DNA from: Gordoniibacillus kamchatkensis
GTDB taxonomy: Bacteria > Bacillota > Bacilli > Paenibacillales > NBRC-103111
Direction of reading: 5' to 3'
Assembly: GCF_000829455.1 (NCBI RefSeq)
Contig: NZ_JXAK01000002.1
Location: 1 to 64,000 of the forward strand
DNA length: 64,000 bases
Part shown: positions 35,281-44,366 of the stretch, piece by piece
Position numbering within the stretch: the stretch's first letter is position 1
Layout of the letters: every line of letters starts with the position of its first letter
The notes under the pieces: generated by a model
Seen by the model: only the letters and a program-made list of their open reading frames with translations
The model's database searches: none
What the model was told of the DNA's origin: nothing
Program-made: the position numbers and the translations under genes

Positions 35281-36479
35281 ATGACTATCAAGCTGGATCC
35301 GGCTTCGGCGTCTCCTCAAGATTGGCTGGAGCTGAAGAACGAAATCAGAAGCAAGGCTGCGGAGCTCGGCATCGACAAGATCGGGTTGCTTCCGCGGATC
35401 CTTTTGTCGAGCTGAAAGATAAGTTGTACCGGCATCGCGAGCGCGGCCACGAATCCGGCTTCGAGGAGCCGGACATCGAGAAGCGAACGCATCCCGAGCT
35501 GCTCCATAGCGAGCCTCGATCCATCATTTCGATTGCGGTGGCCTATCCGTCCAAGCTTCCGAACCCGCCGCGCTCGGAGCCCGGGGCATACCGGGGGATC
35601 ATCTCCCGCTCGGCGTGGGGCGAAGATTACCACCACGTGCTGCGGCGCCGCCTGGAGCGTCTGGAGCATTATTTGCACGAGCGGGTCGAAGGCGCCGTAG
35701 TGCGCAGCATGGTCGACACCGGCGAGCTTGTGGACAGAGCTGTAGCGGAACGGGCGGGTATCGGCTGGAGCGGCAAAAACTGCGCCGTCATTACCCCCGA
35801 GTGGGGGTCCTGGGTGTACCTTGGGGAAATGATTACGAATATCCCTTTTCCTGCCGATAAACCTATTACGGACCTGTGCGGCGACTGCACGCTTTGCATC
35901 GACGCGTGCCCGACCGGCGCGCTTGTCGGCCCCGGACAGTTGAATGCAAGCCGCTGCGTCTCGTTCGTGACCCAGACGAAAGGCATTGTCAGCGACGAAA
36001 TGAAGGAGAAAATCGGCAACCGGCTGTACGGCTGCGATACGTGCCAAATTGTGTGCCCGCACAACAAGGGCAAAAATTGGGCGCACCAGCCTGAGCTGCA
36101 GCCCGATCCGGAGCTCGTCAAGCCGCTTCTGCTGCCTTTGCTGGAGATCGGCAACAAGGAATTCAAGCAGCGTTACGGCCAAAGCGCCGCGGCGTGGCGC
36201 GGCAAGAAGCCGATTCAACGCAACGCGGTCATCGCTCTTGGCAACTTCAAGGACCGCTCCGCCGTGCCGGCGCTGGCCAAGCTGCTGGCCGAAGATCCGC
36301 GGCCGGAGCTGCGCGAGACGGCGGCGTGGGCGCTCGGCAAAATCGGCGGCGGCGAAGCCGCAGCGGCGCTGCGTGAAGCGCGGGAGCGGGAGACGGAGCC
36401 TGCCGTGATCGAGGCGCTGGACAAGGCGCTCGGAAGACTGGGCGGGCCGGACGCGGCCGGCGCCGACACGGACGGATAA
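35281..36479 (+). CDS. queG: Epoxyqueuosine reductase QueG, frameshifted near the N-terminus
   Basis: Last step of queuosine synthesis: reduction of epoxyqueuosine in tRNA, using cobalamin and two 4Fe-4S clusters. The ferredoxin-like motifs CGDCTLCIDACPTGAL and CDTCQIVCPHN are intact. HEAT-like repeats (ALGNFKDRSAVPALAKLL and AWALGKIGGGEAAAAL) extend the C-terminus as in Firmicute QueG. The true start is ATG 35281 (MTIKLDPASASPQDWLELK). One base is missing near 35387 (GGGTTGCT for GGGTTCGCT), which breaks DKIGFASADPFV. The C-terminal frame is open from 35322 but lacks a start. Confidence 0.9.
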
Positions 36480-36515
36480 GATAGGCCTACTACTAGCACA
36501 GTTGGAGTGTCGATT

Positions 36516-37546
36516 ATGAAATACATCAATGTAGAAGCCGTTGAACCCGGACAGTATTTGGGCAAGACGATTTTCGCCAGCAACGGTGCCATTTTGCTGT
36601 CGGACGGCGTTCAGCTTACCGTCTATATGATCAATACGCTGAAGCGGATCGGGGTGACGATGCTTTATATCAAAGATCCCGCCACCGACGATGTGGAAAT
36701 CGTAGATGTCGTCTCCGAGGAAACGAAACGGGCCGTCATGCAGCAAATGGGCGAGACGTTCGCGTCCATCCGTTCCGGCAAGGATTTTCCACGAAGGCGA
36801 TCAGCATTACGATCGATTCGCTCCTTGACGAAATTATGAAAAACCGTGACGTGCTCATTCAGCTGACCGACATCCGCACCAAGGACAACGATATGTATGT
36901 GCACGCTACGAACGTATGCATGATGTCCGTCATGATGGGGCTCAATCTCGGCCTCAATCAGTCGCAGCTCAAGGAGCTGGCGATCGGCGCGCTCCTGCAC
37001 GACATCGGCAAAGTCGAGCTGACGGCCGACGACGATTCCAAAGACCTCAAGCGGCACCATACGTGGCGGGGCTTCGAGGTGCTGAAAAACAAGCGCGAAT
37101 ACAGCTTGCTCATCGCGCACGTGGCGTTCCAGCATCACGAGCAGCCGGACGGGGAAGGGCTGCCGCGCAAGCTAAGCGGTGACCAGATTCACTTGTACGC
37201 CAAAATCGTCGCCGTCGCCAATACGTACGACAACTTGCTGTTCGACCTGTCGCAAGGCCGGCGGCTGTTGCCGCACGAGGCGACCGAGCGGATGATGGCG
37301 ATGTCGGGAACGAAGCTCGACCGCGAAGTGCTTATCCAGTTTTTGAAGACGGTGTCGATTTACCCGACGGGCTCGTCGGTGCGGCTCTCCACGAAGGAGA
37401 CCGGCGTCGTCGTCGGCCAGCACCGCGGCTTGCCCAGCCGTCCGATCGTGCGCATCGCGAGGCAGGACAACGACGGCGGGCTGGAAATTAAAGAAGTCGA
37501 CCTGGCGAAGCAGACGACGGTGTTTGTGGAGACGGTGCTCGTGTAG
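36516..37546 (+). CDS. HD-GYP domain phosphodiesterase, frameshifted
   Basis: Likely cyclic di-GMP phosphodiesterase. The N-terminal 90 residues are a regulatory region like the DUF3391 type; the HD-GYP core has YVHATNVCMMSVMMG, the HD pair in ALLHDIGKVEL, HHTWRGFEVL and HHEQPDGEGLP, in which the GYP is GLP. One T is missing in TTTT (36786-36789), so SGKDF is followed by an unnatural tail that stops at 36839; restoring it gives STKAISITIDSLLDEIMKN and a smooth join to the second frame. Start ATG 36516 follows GGAG. Confidence 0.88.
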
Positions 37547-37642
37547 CTGCCGCCATTTGTGCGCGCTAGCCTTTCCTGTTATGATGGGGCTATGCGCCAA
37601 GCGCAGCAACATTTTTGCGATGATAGAGGTGAGGCGTCCGCC

Positions 37643-37876
37643 ATGTGGTATAACTATGTCATTCCGATCGTAACGCTGGTCGTTGGCTTGATCGGCGGCT
37701 TTTTTATCGGCGTCTACTATTTGCGCCGCCAGCTCGAAACGATGCAGAGAGATCCGGAGAAGCTGCAGCAAATGGCCAAGCAGATGGGCTACAACCTGAA
37801 CAAGCAGCAGATGAACAAAATGCAGGCGATGATGAAAAATCAGAACCTGGGCGGCAAAAAACAAAGACGCAGGTAA
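37643..37876 (+). CDS. UPF0154 membrane protein, YneF-like
   Basis: A 77-residue single-pass protein. The membrane helix VIPIVTLVVGLIGGFFIGVYY and the cytoplasmic helix PEKLQQMAKQMGYNLNKQQM are characteristic of the UPF0154 family. Its function is unknown. The ATG at 37643 is chosen after GAGGTGAGG; the frame before it is non-coding. It lies between the HD-GYP gene and folE on the same strand. Confidence 0.9.
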   Translation: MWYNYVIPIVTLVVGLIGGFFIGVYYLRRQLETMQRDPEKLQQMAKQMGYNLNKQQMNKMQAMMKNQNLGGKKQRRR

Positions 37877-37947
37877 ACGGCGTCACAAGCTTGCCGGCGA
37901 AGCAATGCGCAAGCGCCGGTCAGGCCAGGGAGAACGGAGGGACTGTC

Positions 37948-38538
37948 ATGCCCGCTAAAGAATACCGCAACAGCCGTGTGGCTGAAAATCGAGAGCTGAT
38001 CGAGGGCCATATCCGCGAAATTTTGCGGCTGATCGGCGAAAATGTCGAACGGGAAGGGCTGCTTGACACGCCGGCCAGAGTGACAAGGATGTATGAGGAA
38101 ATTTTCGGCGGCTACGATGCGGATGTCGACGAGGTGCTCGGCGTCACGTTCGACGAGCAGCACGAAGAGCTTGTCATCATTAAAGATATCGTCTATTACA
38201 GTCAATGCGAGCATCATATGGCGCCGTTCTTCGGCAAAGTGCACGTCGGCTATATTCCGAGCGGCAAGGTGGCGGGGCTGAGCAAATTCGCGCGGCTCGT
38301 CGAGGCGGTGACGCGCCGATTGCAAGTGCAGGAGCGGATTACGTCGGAGCTGGCCGATATTTTGGAGCGTGTGCTGAAGCCGCACGGCGTCATGGTCGTC
38401 GTTACCGGCGAGCATTTGTGCATGTGCTCGCGCGGCGTGAAAAAGCCCGGCTCGCAGACGGTCACGTCCGCGGTGCGCGGCGAGTTCCGCACCAATGCGC
38501 CGCTGCGCTCGGAGTTTTTGGCGCTGCTCAAGCAGTAG
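37948..38538 (+). CDS. folE: GTP cyclohydrolase I
   Basis: First step of folate (tetrahydropterin) synthesis, forming dihydroneopterin triphosphate from GTP. Family motifs: DTPARVTRMYEEIFGGY, then YYSQCEHHMAPFFGKVHVGYIP, KFARLVEAVTRRLQVQERIT and EHLCMCSRGVKKPGSQTVTS. Zinc ligands are the Cys of QCEHH with its His, and the later CMC Cys. The ATG at 37948 follows ACGGAGGGACTGTC, giving 196 residues, a normal size. A terminator follows. Confidence 0.96.
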   Translation: MPAKEYRNSRVAENRELIEGHIREILRLIGENVEREGLLDTPARVTRMYEEIFGGYDADVDEVLGVTFDEQHEELVIIKDIVYYSQCEHHMAPFFGKVHVGYIPSGKVAGLSKFARLVEAVTRRLQVQERITSELADILERVLKPHGVMVVVTGEHLCMCSRGVKKPGSQTVTSAVRGEFRTNAPLRSEFLALLKQ

Positions 38539-38564
38539 GGACGGTTGTTGTAAGAGATATTGGG

Positions 38565-38592
38565 GGCTCTCCGCGCGGCGGGGGGCCTTTTT
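38565..38592 (+). terminator. Terminator after folE
   Basis: GGCTCTCCGC (38565-38574) pairs with GCGGGGGGCC (38578-38587, with G-U pairs) and a TTTTT tail follows. The rest of the gap to 38880 holds a second hairpin, GAAAAGCGG...CCGCTTTTC at about 38797-38817, and no gene. Confidence 0.75.
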
Positions 38593-38880
38593 GCTGCGGC
38601 GGGCATGCGCTCGTCCGGAAGGGTTGGTTGTTGCTGCGGCAGTCTTTTGAAGCTGCAGTGGTGTCTTGCGCCCGCGTTCCTTATGCAAAGACTATGGGGA
38701 CGCTGATATGGAACTAAAAGGCGCTGCTACACGTTGGCTAAATGTCTGGCGGCAGAAAAAGTGTTATTTGCGGGGCGGCCACGAGCGGACGTATAGAAAA
38801 GCGGCAACCGCTTTTCGGTATTCGCTCAGAAAGCGATCGCCGGTTTTTCCGGAATGAGAACGCAACCCGCCCCGTCAGCC

Positions 38881-39771
38881 TCAAATTTCTCCCGTGTACA
38901 TGCTTTGATCCTGCAATCGAATCAATACTTTGCCAAAACGGCCACCCTCCTGCACGGCCACTTTGCCTGACGGATACGTTTGCTCCAAATAGCCAGCTAC
39001 CGTTTTCCGAGTCCGATCATCGTCAGGCAAACCGTGAATGCGCAGCCGGTTCATCGCTTCCTGCAACGCCGCTTCCCTGGATACTTCAGTCGTCTTCATT
39101 TCCCGGGTGACAAGCGATTCGTAGGAATAGCCTTTGAGATACAGCAGATGGAGTAAATATCCGAATTCCATTTGTTTCGTTTTGAAGGGCTTATCGGTGA
39201 TGAGCGGCCAGATTTCACTCACCAGACTGTGCTCCCTGGAGCCAGCCGGCATACTGATATAACAAAACTGCCGCGCGCATTGGAGCACCTTTTCCACGCT
39301 CGCCCAATCGACAATGACCGGGCACATCGAGACAAAAGCGAGATCAAAGGCATGGCTCCAGCCTCTGGCCCGCACGTCAATTTCCTCAAACGGTTCGGGT
39401 ACAATCCTCACCTTGCCTTCGGTGAACTTTCCGATGTTTTGTTCCAGCAGCTCGACCAGCGGAAGGTTGGGCTCTACGGCGGTTACATTGGCCCCTCGCT
39501 GCGCGAACGGCACCGAGAATCCTCCCGAGGCGGCGCCGATGTCCAGAACGGAGGCGTTTTCGAACCGAACTCCTTGTCCTTCCAGCCAGTTCATGATGCG
39601 TTTGGCTCGCTTTCTTCCCTCTTCGTTAAACGCTTGCTCGTTGAAAGACTTGGCCTTGTCATCAAAGGCGTTGGCCGGGTTGATCCCGGATTTTTCCATC
39701 TTGTTCACGCCGGTGTCGGGATCGTTTTTCCACGCGTTTTCCCAAATGGCTTCATTAAAAAAATCGTTCAA
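38881..39771 (-). CDS. SAM-dependent methyltransferase
   Basis: Class I methyltransferase with the Rossmann motif I VLDIGAASGGFSVPFAQRG (about residues 76-94) and motif II region VTAVEPNLPLVELLEQN. FDLAFVSMCPVIVD is motif IV. The N-terminal 70 residues are helical and may bind the substrate. The substrate is unknown. AAGAGG lies seven bases before a TTG at 39771, which I take as the start; the GTG at 39789 and ATG at 39777 are less well placed. It lies on the same strand as, and after, the flavoprotein and Rrf2 genes, with 44 bases between it and the flavoprotein. Confidence 0.82.
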   Translation of the reverse strand: MNDFFNEAIWENAWKNDPDTGVNKMEKSGINPANAFDDKAKSFNEQAFNEEGRKRAKRIMNWLEGQGVRFENASVLDIGAASGGFSVPFAQRGANVTAVEPNLPLVELLEQNIGKFTEGKVRIVPEPFEEIDVRARGWSHAFDLAFVSMCPVIVDWASVEKVLQCARQFCYISMPAGSREHSLVSEIWPLITDKPFKTKQMEFGYLLHLLYLKGYSYESLVTREMKTTEVSREAALQEAMNRLRIHGLPDDDRTRKTVAGYLEQTYPSGKVAVQEGGRFGKVLIRLQDQSMYTGEI

Positions 39772-39815
39772 GATCATTCCTCTTTTCACTATGGTTTATT
39801 GTGGTTCAAAAATGT

Positions 39816-40733
39816 TCATCCGTTCCGCTGCCAAGCCTCCATATTCAGTTCATTGTTTATGGCTGCGGCGGCAAATGCGCCCATAGAGGCGGCAGCAATG
39901 GCCTGATGCAGCCGCGATGCCGCATCCCCGGCGCTGTAGATGCCCGGAACGTTCGTTTTCCCGAAAGCGTCGACGACGACTGTTCCCGTTTCCGAGAATT
40001 GGCATCCTATGGCTCGCGGCAAATCCGATCCCGGAACCAGGTCCGGTTTAAAAAAGATCCCCCTGCACGGAATTGCCGTGCCGTCTTCGAGAACAACTTG
40101 CCGCACGATCCCGTCGTTTGAGTCGATGTGCCGGATCGGCGATTCGAAAACGGGGACACGATGCCGGCGGAGTTCCTCGCGTTCGGCGTCCGTCAGCTCG
40201 TCGGGGCCGTTCGTGCAAATTGTAAAACGGTTCGTCCATCCGGAAATCAACGGAGCGAAATGCATCAGTTCAGCCCCCTTGTTAATAACGACAAGCGGCT
40301 CGTCCCTTAATTCCCAGCCATCGCAATACGGGCAGACGAAGGCGCTTTTCCCGTAAACCTCCGCCAGCCCCGGAATGTCCAGCGGCCGGTCCTTCATGCC
40401 GACGGCAAACAGCAGCTTTTTGCTGGCAAAGGTTGCTCCTTGCGCAGTCGCAATATGAAAATGACCGTCCGTGCCCGCAATCGACACAGCCGTATCCGGT
40501 ACAAAAGAGACGGACGGATAGGAGCCGATCTCTTCCTTCGCAATCCACCGAAATTCGCCAGGGCTTATTCCGTCACGGGTAACAAATCCGTGGGTTTTGC
40601 GAGTGACCGCGTTGCGGGGACGGCCTTCATCGATCACCGCCACATGTTTCCTCGCCCGCCCCAGCACGAGGGCAGCATTCAAACCTGCCGGGCCTCCGCC
40701 AATAATCGCTACATCAAGAAGTTGGGTTTTCAT
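39816..40733 (-). CDS. Thioredoxin-reductase-like FAD/NAD(P) oxidoreductase
   Basis: 305 residues with the flavin-disulfide reductase layout: FAD-binding IIGGGPAGLNAAL near the start, a CPYC redox pair in FVCPYCDGWELRD (about 132-144), and GIYSAGDAAS at the second FAD site. The family has TrxB-like and related small-substrate reductases; the size and CPYC fit either. The ATG at 40733 has GGAGGAGAATAGTGACA upstream. It is preceded by an Rrf2 regulator on the same strand and both promoters carry the same 19-bp palindrome, which suggests control by redox or iron-sulfur state. Confidence 0.88.
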   Translation of the reverse strand: MKTQLLDVAIIGGGPAGLNAALVLGRARKHVAVIDEGRPRNAVTRKTHGFVTRDGISPGEFRWIAKEEIGSYPSVSFVPDTAVSIAGTDGHFHIATAQGATFASKKLLFAVGMKDRPLDIPGLAEVYGKSAFVCPYCDGWELRDEPLVVINKGAELMHFAPLISGWTNRFTICTNGPDELTDAEREELRRHRVPVFESPIRHIDSNDGIVRQVVLEDGTAIPCRGIFFKPDLVPGSDLPRAIGCQFSETGTVVVDAFGKTNVPGIYSAGDAASRLHQAIAAASMGAFAAAAINNELNMEAWQRNG

Positions 40734-40750
40734 TGTCACTATTCTCCTCC

Positions 40751-40769
40751 ATGGATCTACAATATCCAT
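40751..40769 (-). promoter_or_regulatory. Operator-like palindrome upstream of the flavoprotein gene
   Basis: ATGGATCTACAATATCCAT, a near-perfect dyad, matches 41312-41330 upstream of the Rrf2 gene in 16 of 19 positions. It lies 18 bases before the flavoprotein ATG, between the rrf2 stop and that start, so it probably covers a promoter. Confidence 0.7.
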
Positions 40770-40790
40770 AATTAAATTGCAAGAAGTGAG

Positions 40791-41276
40791 TCACTTCTTG
40801 TTTAATGCATGATTGCACTCCTTGGAAGCCGCGTCCAGCACCGACTGGATCGTGTACTCCCGCAAGTATTGATGCAGCTGCCGTTCGGCGCCGTCCATCA
40901 CCTTTTTTACGAGACATTCGCTCTGTCCCTGGCAATCCTGGTCCTGCCGCGCGGCTCTGTCCTCAGCCAGCAACCGATGCTGCTGCGAGTCCAAATTCGA
41001 GCATTCGAACAGCTGCTGCCGGCCTTCAATCACTTGAATAACTTCGAGAAATGTAATCTCCCCGGCTGGCCGTGCAAGCTCGTAACCGCCGTTCACTCCC
41101 GGTACAGCGCGTACGATCCCGTCCTGTCTCAGCTTGGACATGATTTTGGATAAGTAGCTTTCCGAAACGCCAAGTGTCGCGCATAGCTCCTTGATGCCGA
41201 TGTTGTTGCGGCGCTCTGATTGTGCCAAATGAATTAAGGCGTGCAGGGCGTAATCGGTGCTTTTGGAGAACTGCAT
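40791..41276 (-). CDS. Rrf2 family transcriptional regulator
   Basis: 161 residues. The Rrf2 winged helix is STDYALHALIHLAQ, then GVSESYLSKIMSKLRQDGIV and GVNGGYELARPAGEITFLEVI. Three cysteines near residues 92, 115 and 121 (ECSNL, DCQGQSECL) sit where IscR/NsrR-type members bind an iron-sulfur cluster, so redox sensing is plausible. A fourth Cys is in KELCATLG. The start at 41276 removes six residues. It lies 58 bases upstream of the flavoprotein gene on the same strand, and the shared palindrome suggests it regulates itself and that gene. Confidence 0.88.
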   Translation of the reverse strand: MQFSKSTDYALHALIHLAQSERRNNIGIKELCATLGVSESYLSKIMSKLRQDGIVRAVPGVNGGYELARPAGEITFLEVIQVIEGRQQLFECSNLDSQQHRLLAEDRAARQDQDCQGQSECLVKKVMDGAERQLHQYLREYTIQSVLDAASKECNHALNKK

Positions 41277-41311
41277 GGTTCGTCCTCCCTTCACAAAGGA
41301 TTGTTATCATT

Positions 41312-41330
41312 ATGGACCTATGATATCCAT
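41312..41330 (-). promoter_or_regulatory. Operator-like palindrome upstream of the Rrf2 gene
   Basis: ATGGACCTATGATATCCAT differs from 40751-40769 at only three positions and lies 36 bases before the rrf2 start. Confidence 0.7.
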
Positions 41331-41418
41331 TATAACAGTGCAGCTTCAATTTGCAATAGCATGAAAAGAGTGCGGCGTTCCATATGCCCCGGGCTGTTCG
41401 CCCGGGGCTTTACGCGCG

Positions 41419-42984
41419 CTAGTACGCCGGCCACCTGAGCTGGCGCGCTTTCGCAAACCGTTCCTCGACGAACGGCCAGTTGACGACGTTCCACCATGCA
41501 GCCACATATTTGGCGCGCTCGTTGCGGTATTTGACGTAGTACGCATGCTCCCAGACGTCGAGCGGGAGAAGCGGAACGACGTCTTGCTGCGACAAGTTTT
41601 GGTGCTTCTCGGCCTGCAAAATTTCCAGCCGCCAGCTGCGCGGGCACCAGACGAGCAGCGCCCAGCCGCCGCCTTCCACTTGATTCGCGGCCTCGCTGAA
41701 ATGGCTGTGGAACTTCTCGAACGAGCCGAAGCTGCCGTCGATAGCCGCCGCCAGCGCTCCGTTCGGGCGTCCGCCGCCTTTCGGGCTCATTGCGCTCCAG
41801 AACAGGGTGTGCAAGTTGTGGCCGGCGCCGTGAAACGCAAGCTCACGTTCCCAATGCTTGACCAGCGCAAAGTCGCCAGCCTCGCGGGCTGCCGCAAGCT
41901 TCTTCTCGGCGCGGTTCAAGCCTTCGACATAAGAGCGATGGTGCTTATCGTGGTGCAGCCGCATCGTCGCTTCGTCGATGTGCGGCTCCAGCGCATCGTA
42001 TCCGTACGGCAGCGGCGGCAGATGATGGCCGCCGATCGGCACCGGGGCATGCCCGGGCGTATCCGGAAGCGACCATAGCCCTTCGCCGGTAGCAACTCGC
42101 TCGAAATCACCCGAAGCGAAGAAAGCGTCCGCGGAAGTCGGAACCACATGCAGGTAGGCGAGTTCGCGGGTGTCGTCCTCCTCCGTTATTATTGCGTCAT
42201 CTGCTGCAGATTCCGCCATACGGGCTGCCTCCGCCGCACCCGATTCCCGCACCGGCCCTGCTGTTTCCGTTTCCGCTAAGCCACCTTCTGTTGCCGCTTC
42301 CCTTTCCGCTAGGCCAATTGCCGGCTCTGCTGCCGATTCCGCAACGCGGGCAGCCTCCGCAGAACCCGATTCCCGCACCGCTTCCGCAGCTTCCGTATCG
42401 GTCATGCCTTGTGCCGCTGCCTCCGCCACGCCGCCCGCCGGCGCTGCCGGTGCCGCCGGAGGCGATACCGCCGGCGACGGCTGCTCAGGCACAGCAGCGC
42501 TTTCGGGCGCAGCAGGCCTTGCCGGCGCGCCCGGCGCGTACGAGAGCGGCTGATTCGGCGCAAGGAGCGGATCGCCGGCCTGAAGCACGCCGAGAAAATA
42601 TTCGGACTCGCGAATGATGTGCTCGAGCACCGTTTTGACTACCGGCCTGCTGCGGATCGGCGCGCTTTCGCCCTCCATCCTCATCAAATGCCGGATGAAC
42701 TGCTCCGACTGCACGGCCGAAACGGTAAGCAACCGGCTTACTTCGGCGTGCTGCGGCTGCGAGACGACGAGTCCGCCATGCACCGCGGCTTCCAGCATGC
42801 GCCCGGCGGCCATCTCGCTTTGCTCGAACACGCTCTCCCACTCGCTCAGCAGCGCTGCGAAAGGCGCTTCCAGATCGGGCGCCAGCGCGCGGATGACGAG
42901 CGTATGCTCGCGCTCTTGCATTTTCCAGAATCGGATTTCTTCCAGAACACGTATCGGCATCAGGGTGCCGTAAACTCTTAACAT
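41419..42984 (-). CDS. Superoxide dismutase fused to a DUF2935-like domain
   Basis: 521 residues in three parts. The N-terminus (about 1-143) is helical and resembles DUF2935, with EEIRFWKMQEREH and HIIRESEYFLGVL, which carry Glu/His of a ferritin-like bundle. A Pro/Ala/Glu-rich linker (about 143-315) contains a near-repeat of about 25 residues (ESGSAEAARVAESAAE versus ESGAAEAARMAESAAD). The C-terminus (about 315-521) is a complete Fe/Mn-type SOD: EPHIDEATMRLHHDKHH, then GAGHNLHTLFW and [12 protein letters not shown] hold the metal ligands. Start 42984 has GGGGAGGGG upstream. Its length is far above SodA (203 residues). Confidence 0.85.
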   Translation of the reverse strand: MLRVYGTLMPIRVLEEIRFWKMQEREHTLVIRALAPDLEAPFAALLSEWESVFEQSEMAAGRMLEAAVHGGLVVSQPQHAEVSRLLTVSAVQSEQFIRHLMRMEGESAPIRSRPVVKTVLEHIIRESEYFLGVLQAGDPLLAPNQPLSYAPGAPARPAAPESAAVPEQPSPAVSPPAAPAAPAGGVAEAAAQGMTDTEAAEAVRESGSAEAARVAESAAEPAIGLAEREAATEGGLAETETAGPVRESGAAEAARMAESAADDAIITEEDDTRELAYLHVVPTSADAFFASGDFERVATGEGLWSLPDTPGHAPVPIGGHHLPPLPYGYDALEPHIDEATMRLHHDKHHRSYVEGLNRAEKKLAAAREAGDFALVKHWERELAFHGAGHNLHTLFWSAMSPKGGGRPNGALAAAIDGSFGSFEKFHSHFSEAANQVEGGGWALLVWCPRSWRLEILQAEKHQNLSQQDVVPLLPLDVWEHAYYVKYRNERAKYVAAWWNVVNWPFVEERFAKARQLRWPAY

Positions 42985-43087
42985 GCAACAATCCCCTCCC
43001 CACGGGCAAATGGCTTCTTTTACCATGACGGATTCCGCTGAAGCCATTATATTCGGGGGAGGGGATCGCTATACTCGCCATTGTCGA

Positions 43088-44112
43088 TTAACGCGGGCCC
43101 GAGAAGCTGCTCCATTCGACCGTATTCGCCCGCAAAAACTGCAGCGTACGCTGCTTGTATTGCTCCGGTTCCGCGCGGTACAGCAGCTCGTGCGTGGCGT
43201 TCGGCAGCTCCCACAGCTGCTTGCCGTACGTGCCTTTCTGATTCGCGTACAGACGCTCGATCGTCTCGTACGGAGCGCGTTCGTCCTGCTTGCCGTGGAT
43301 AAAAAAGATCGGCATCCGGTAGGCGGTCGATTCCACTTTCGTGTACGGAACTTCCCGCAGTTTGACGCCGTTGAGCAGCGGGAAAACCAGCGGATCAGCG
43401 GCAGCGAAGGATAGCGCGGCAAATCGACAACCTGGCGCATATTATGGTAAAGAGTGTCGGGATTGAGCAGGAACGTGCTGTCGAGAATCATTCCGCTGAT
43501 CGCCGTGCCGTTCTCCTGCAGCGCCGCCTGCAAAGCGGTGCCGGCCCCCATCGAGAAGCCCCAGATGAACAAGTTGTGCGCACCTTTGTCTTTCATGTAA
43601 TCGAACGCGCCGAGCAGCTCCTGCGACTCGCGGATGCCGCCGGTTACGATGCGGTCGCCACCCTGCACATAGCCGTAATCGAACATGAGCACGTTGTAGC
43701 CAGCGTCGTGCAGCATTTTGGCCAAGCTATAGATCGGCACCCAGATCTCCTCGCGGTTGCCTCCGTACCCGTGCGAGAAAATGACGGTATTCGTTGACCC
43801 TGCCGCCGGCAAATACCAGCCCTGCAGCGTCGATCCGCCGCCCCGGCTCGGGAAGGTGACGTTCTCATACGGAACGCCGATAGCGGCCTGCGGATTGCTT
43901 TGAAGCGGGTCGATATGCGGACGGGCGAGCGTCCAGGCGATATAAGCGTGAAAAGCAAGAATGAGGCTGACACCGAGCATTGCGAGTGAGATCAGGGCGG
44001 TGAGCAGCCATCGTCCGCGTCTGCGGCGCAGCGTGCCGGCAGTTGTGGAAGCGCTGCCAATAGCAGCCGTCGCAAGGGGCGTTTGCGGTGTTTGAGGTAC
44101 GGGTGCATCCAT
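43088..44112 (-). CDS. Membrane-anchored alpha/beta hydrolase, frameshifted
   Basis: Serine hydrolase with an N-terminal membrane helix (about 34-56, LTALISLAMLGVSLILAFHAYIAW). GFSMGAG holds the nucleophile; the Asp is in HGKQDERAP and the His in THELLYRAE. The first frame goes wrong at a T run (43383-43386, one base missing) after PLIRWF and continues as an Arg-rich shadow; the other frame carries the natural C-terminus PLLNGVKLREVPYTKVESTA to TAA at 43088. ATG 44112 follows AGGAGGATCCCGT. The substrate is unknown; similar YqkD/BAAT-like proteins are esterases. Confidence 0.85.
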
Positions 44113-44366
44113 ACGGGATCCTCCTAGAAGCGATTCATTTGTGACTGGGGCGACGGGGGACGGAAACGGATGACCGGGGAGTCGATCGGTGTAGTTCCAG
44201 TGTATGACCCGTTCGATCCGGAAGTCAACGATTCCGCGCAATTGTTAGCCGCCTGTAACGACGCTGTAATATTTGTCGAAAGGGCTTTACGCAAGGACGG
44301 GCGATCCGTTATACTGAAAGCAACATGGTTTCATTTGGTGAAACTCGAATAGGCGGTGACGGGCTG

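Noticed and set aside
35316-36746. A 476-codon minus-strand frame across queG
   Set aside because: Covers queG and part of the HD-GYP gene; no start signal and no homology by eye.
36507-37546. Programmed frameshift in the HD-GYP gene
   Set aside because: The break is a loss in a T run with no slippery site or stimulatory structure, and similar breaks occur in about ten other genes.
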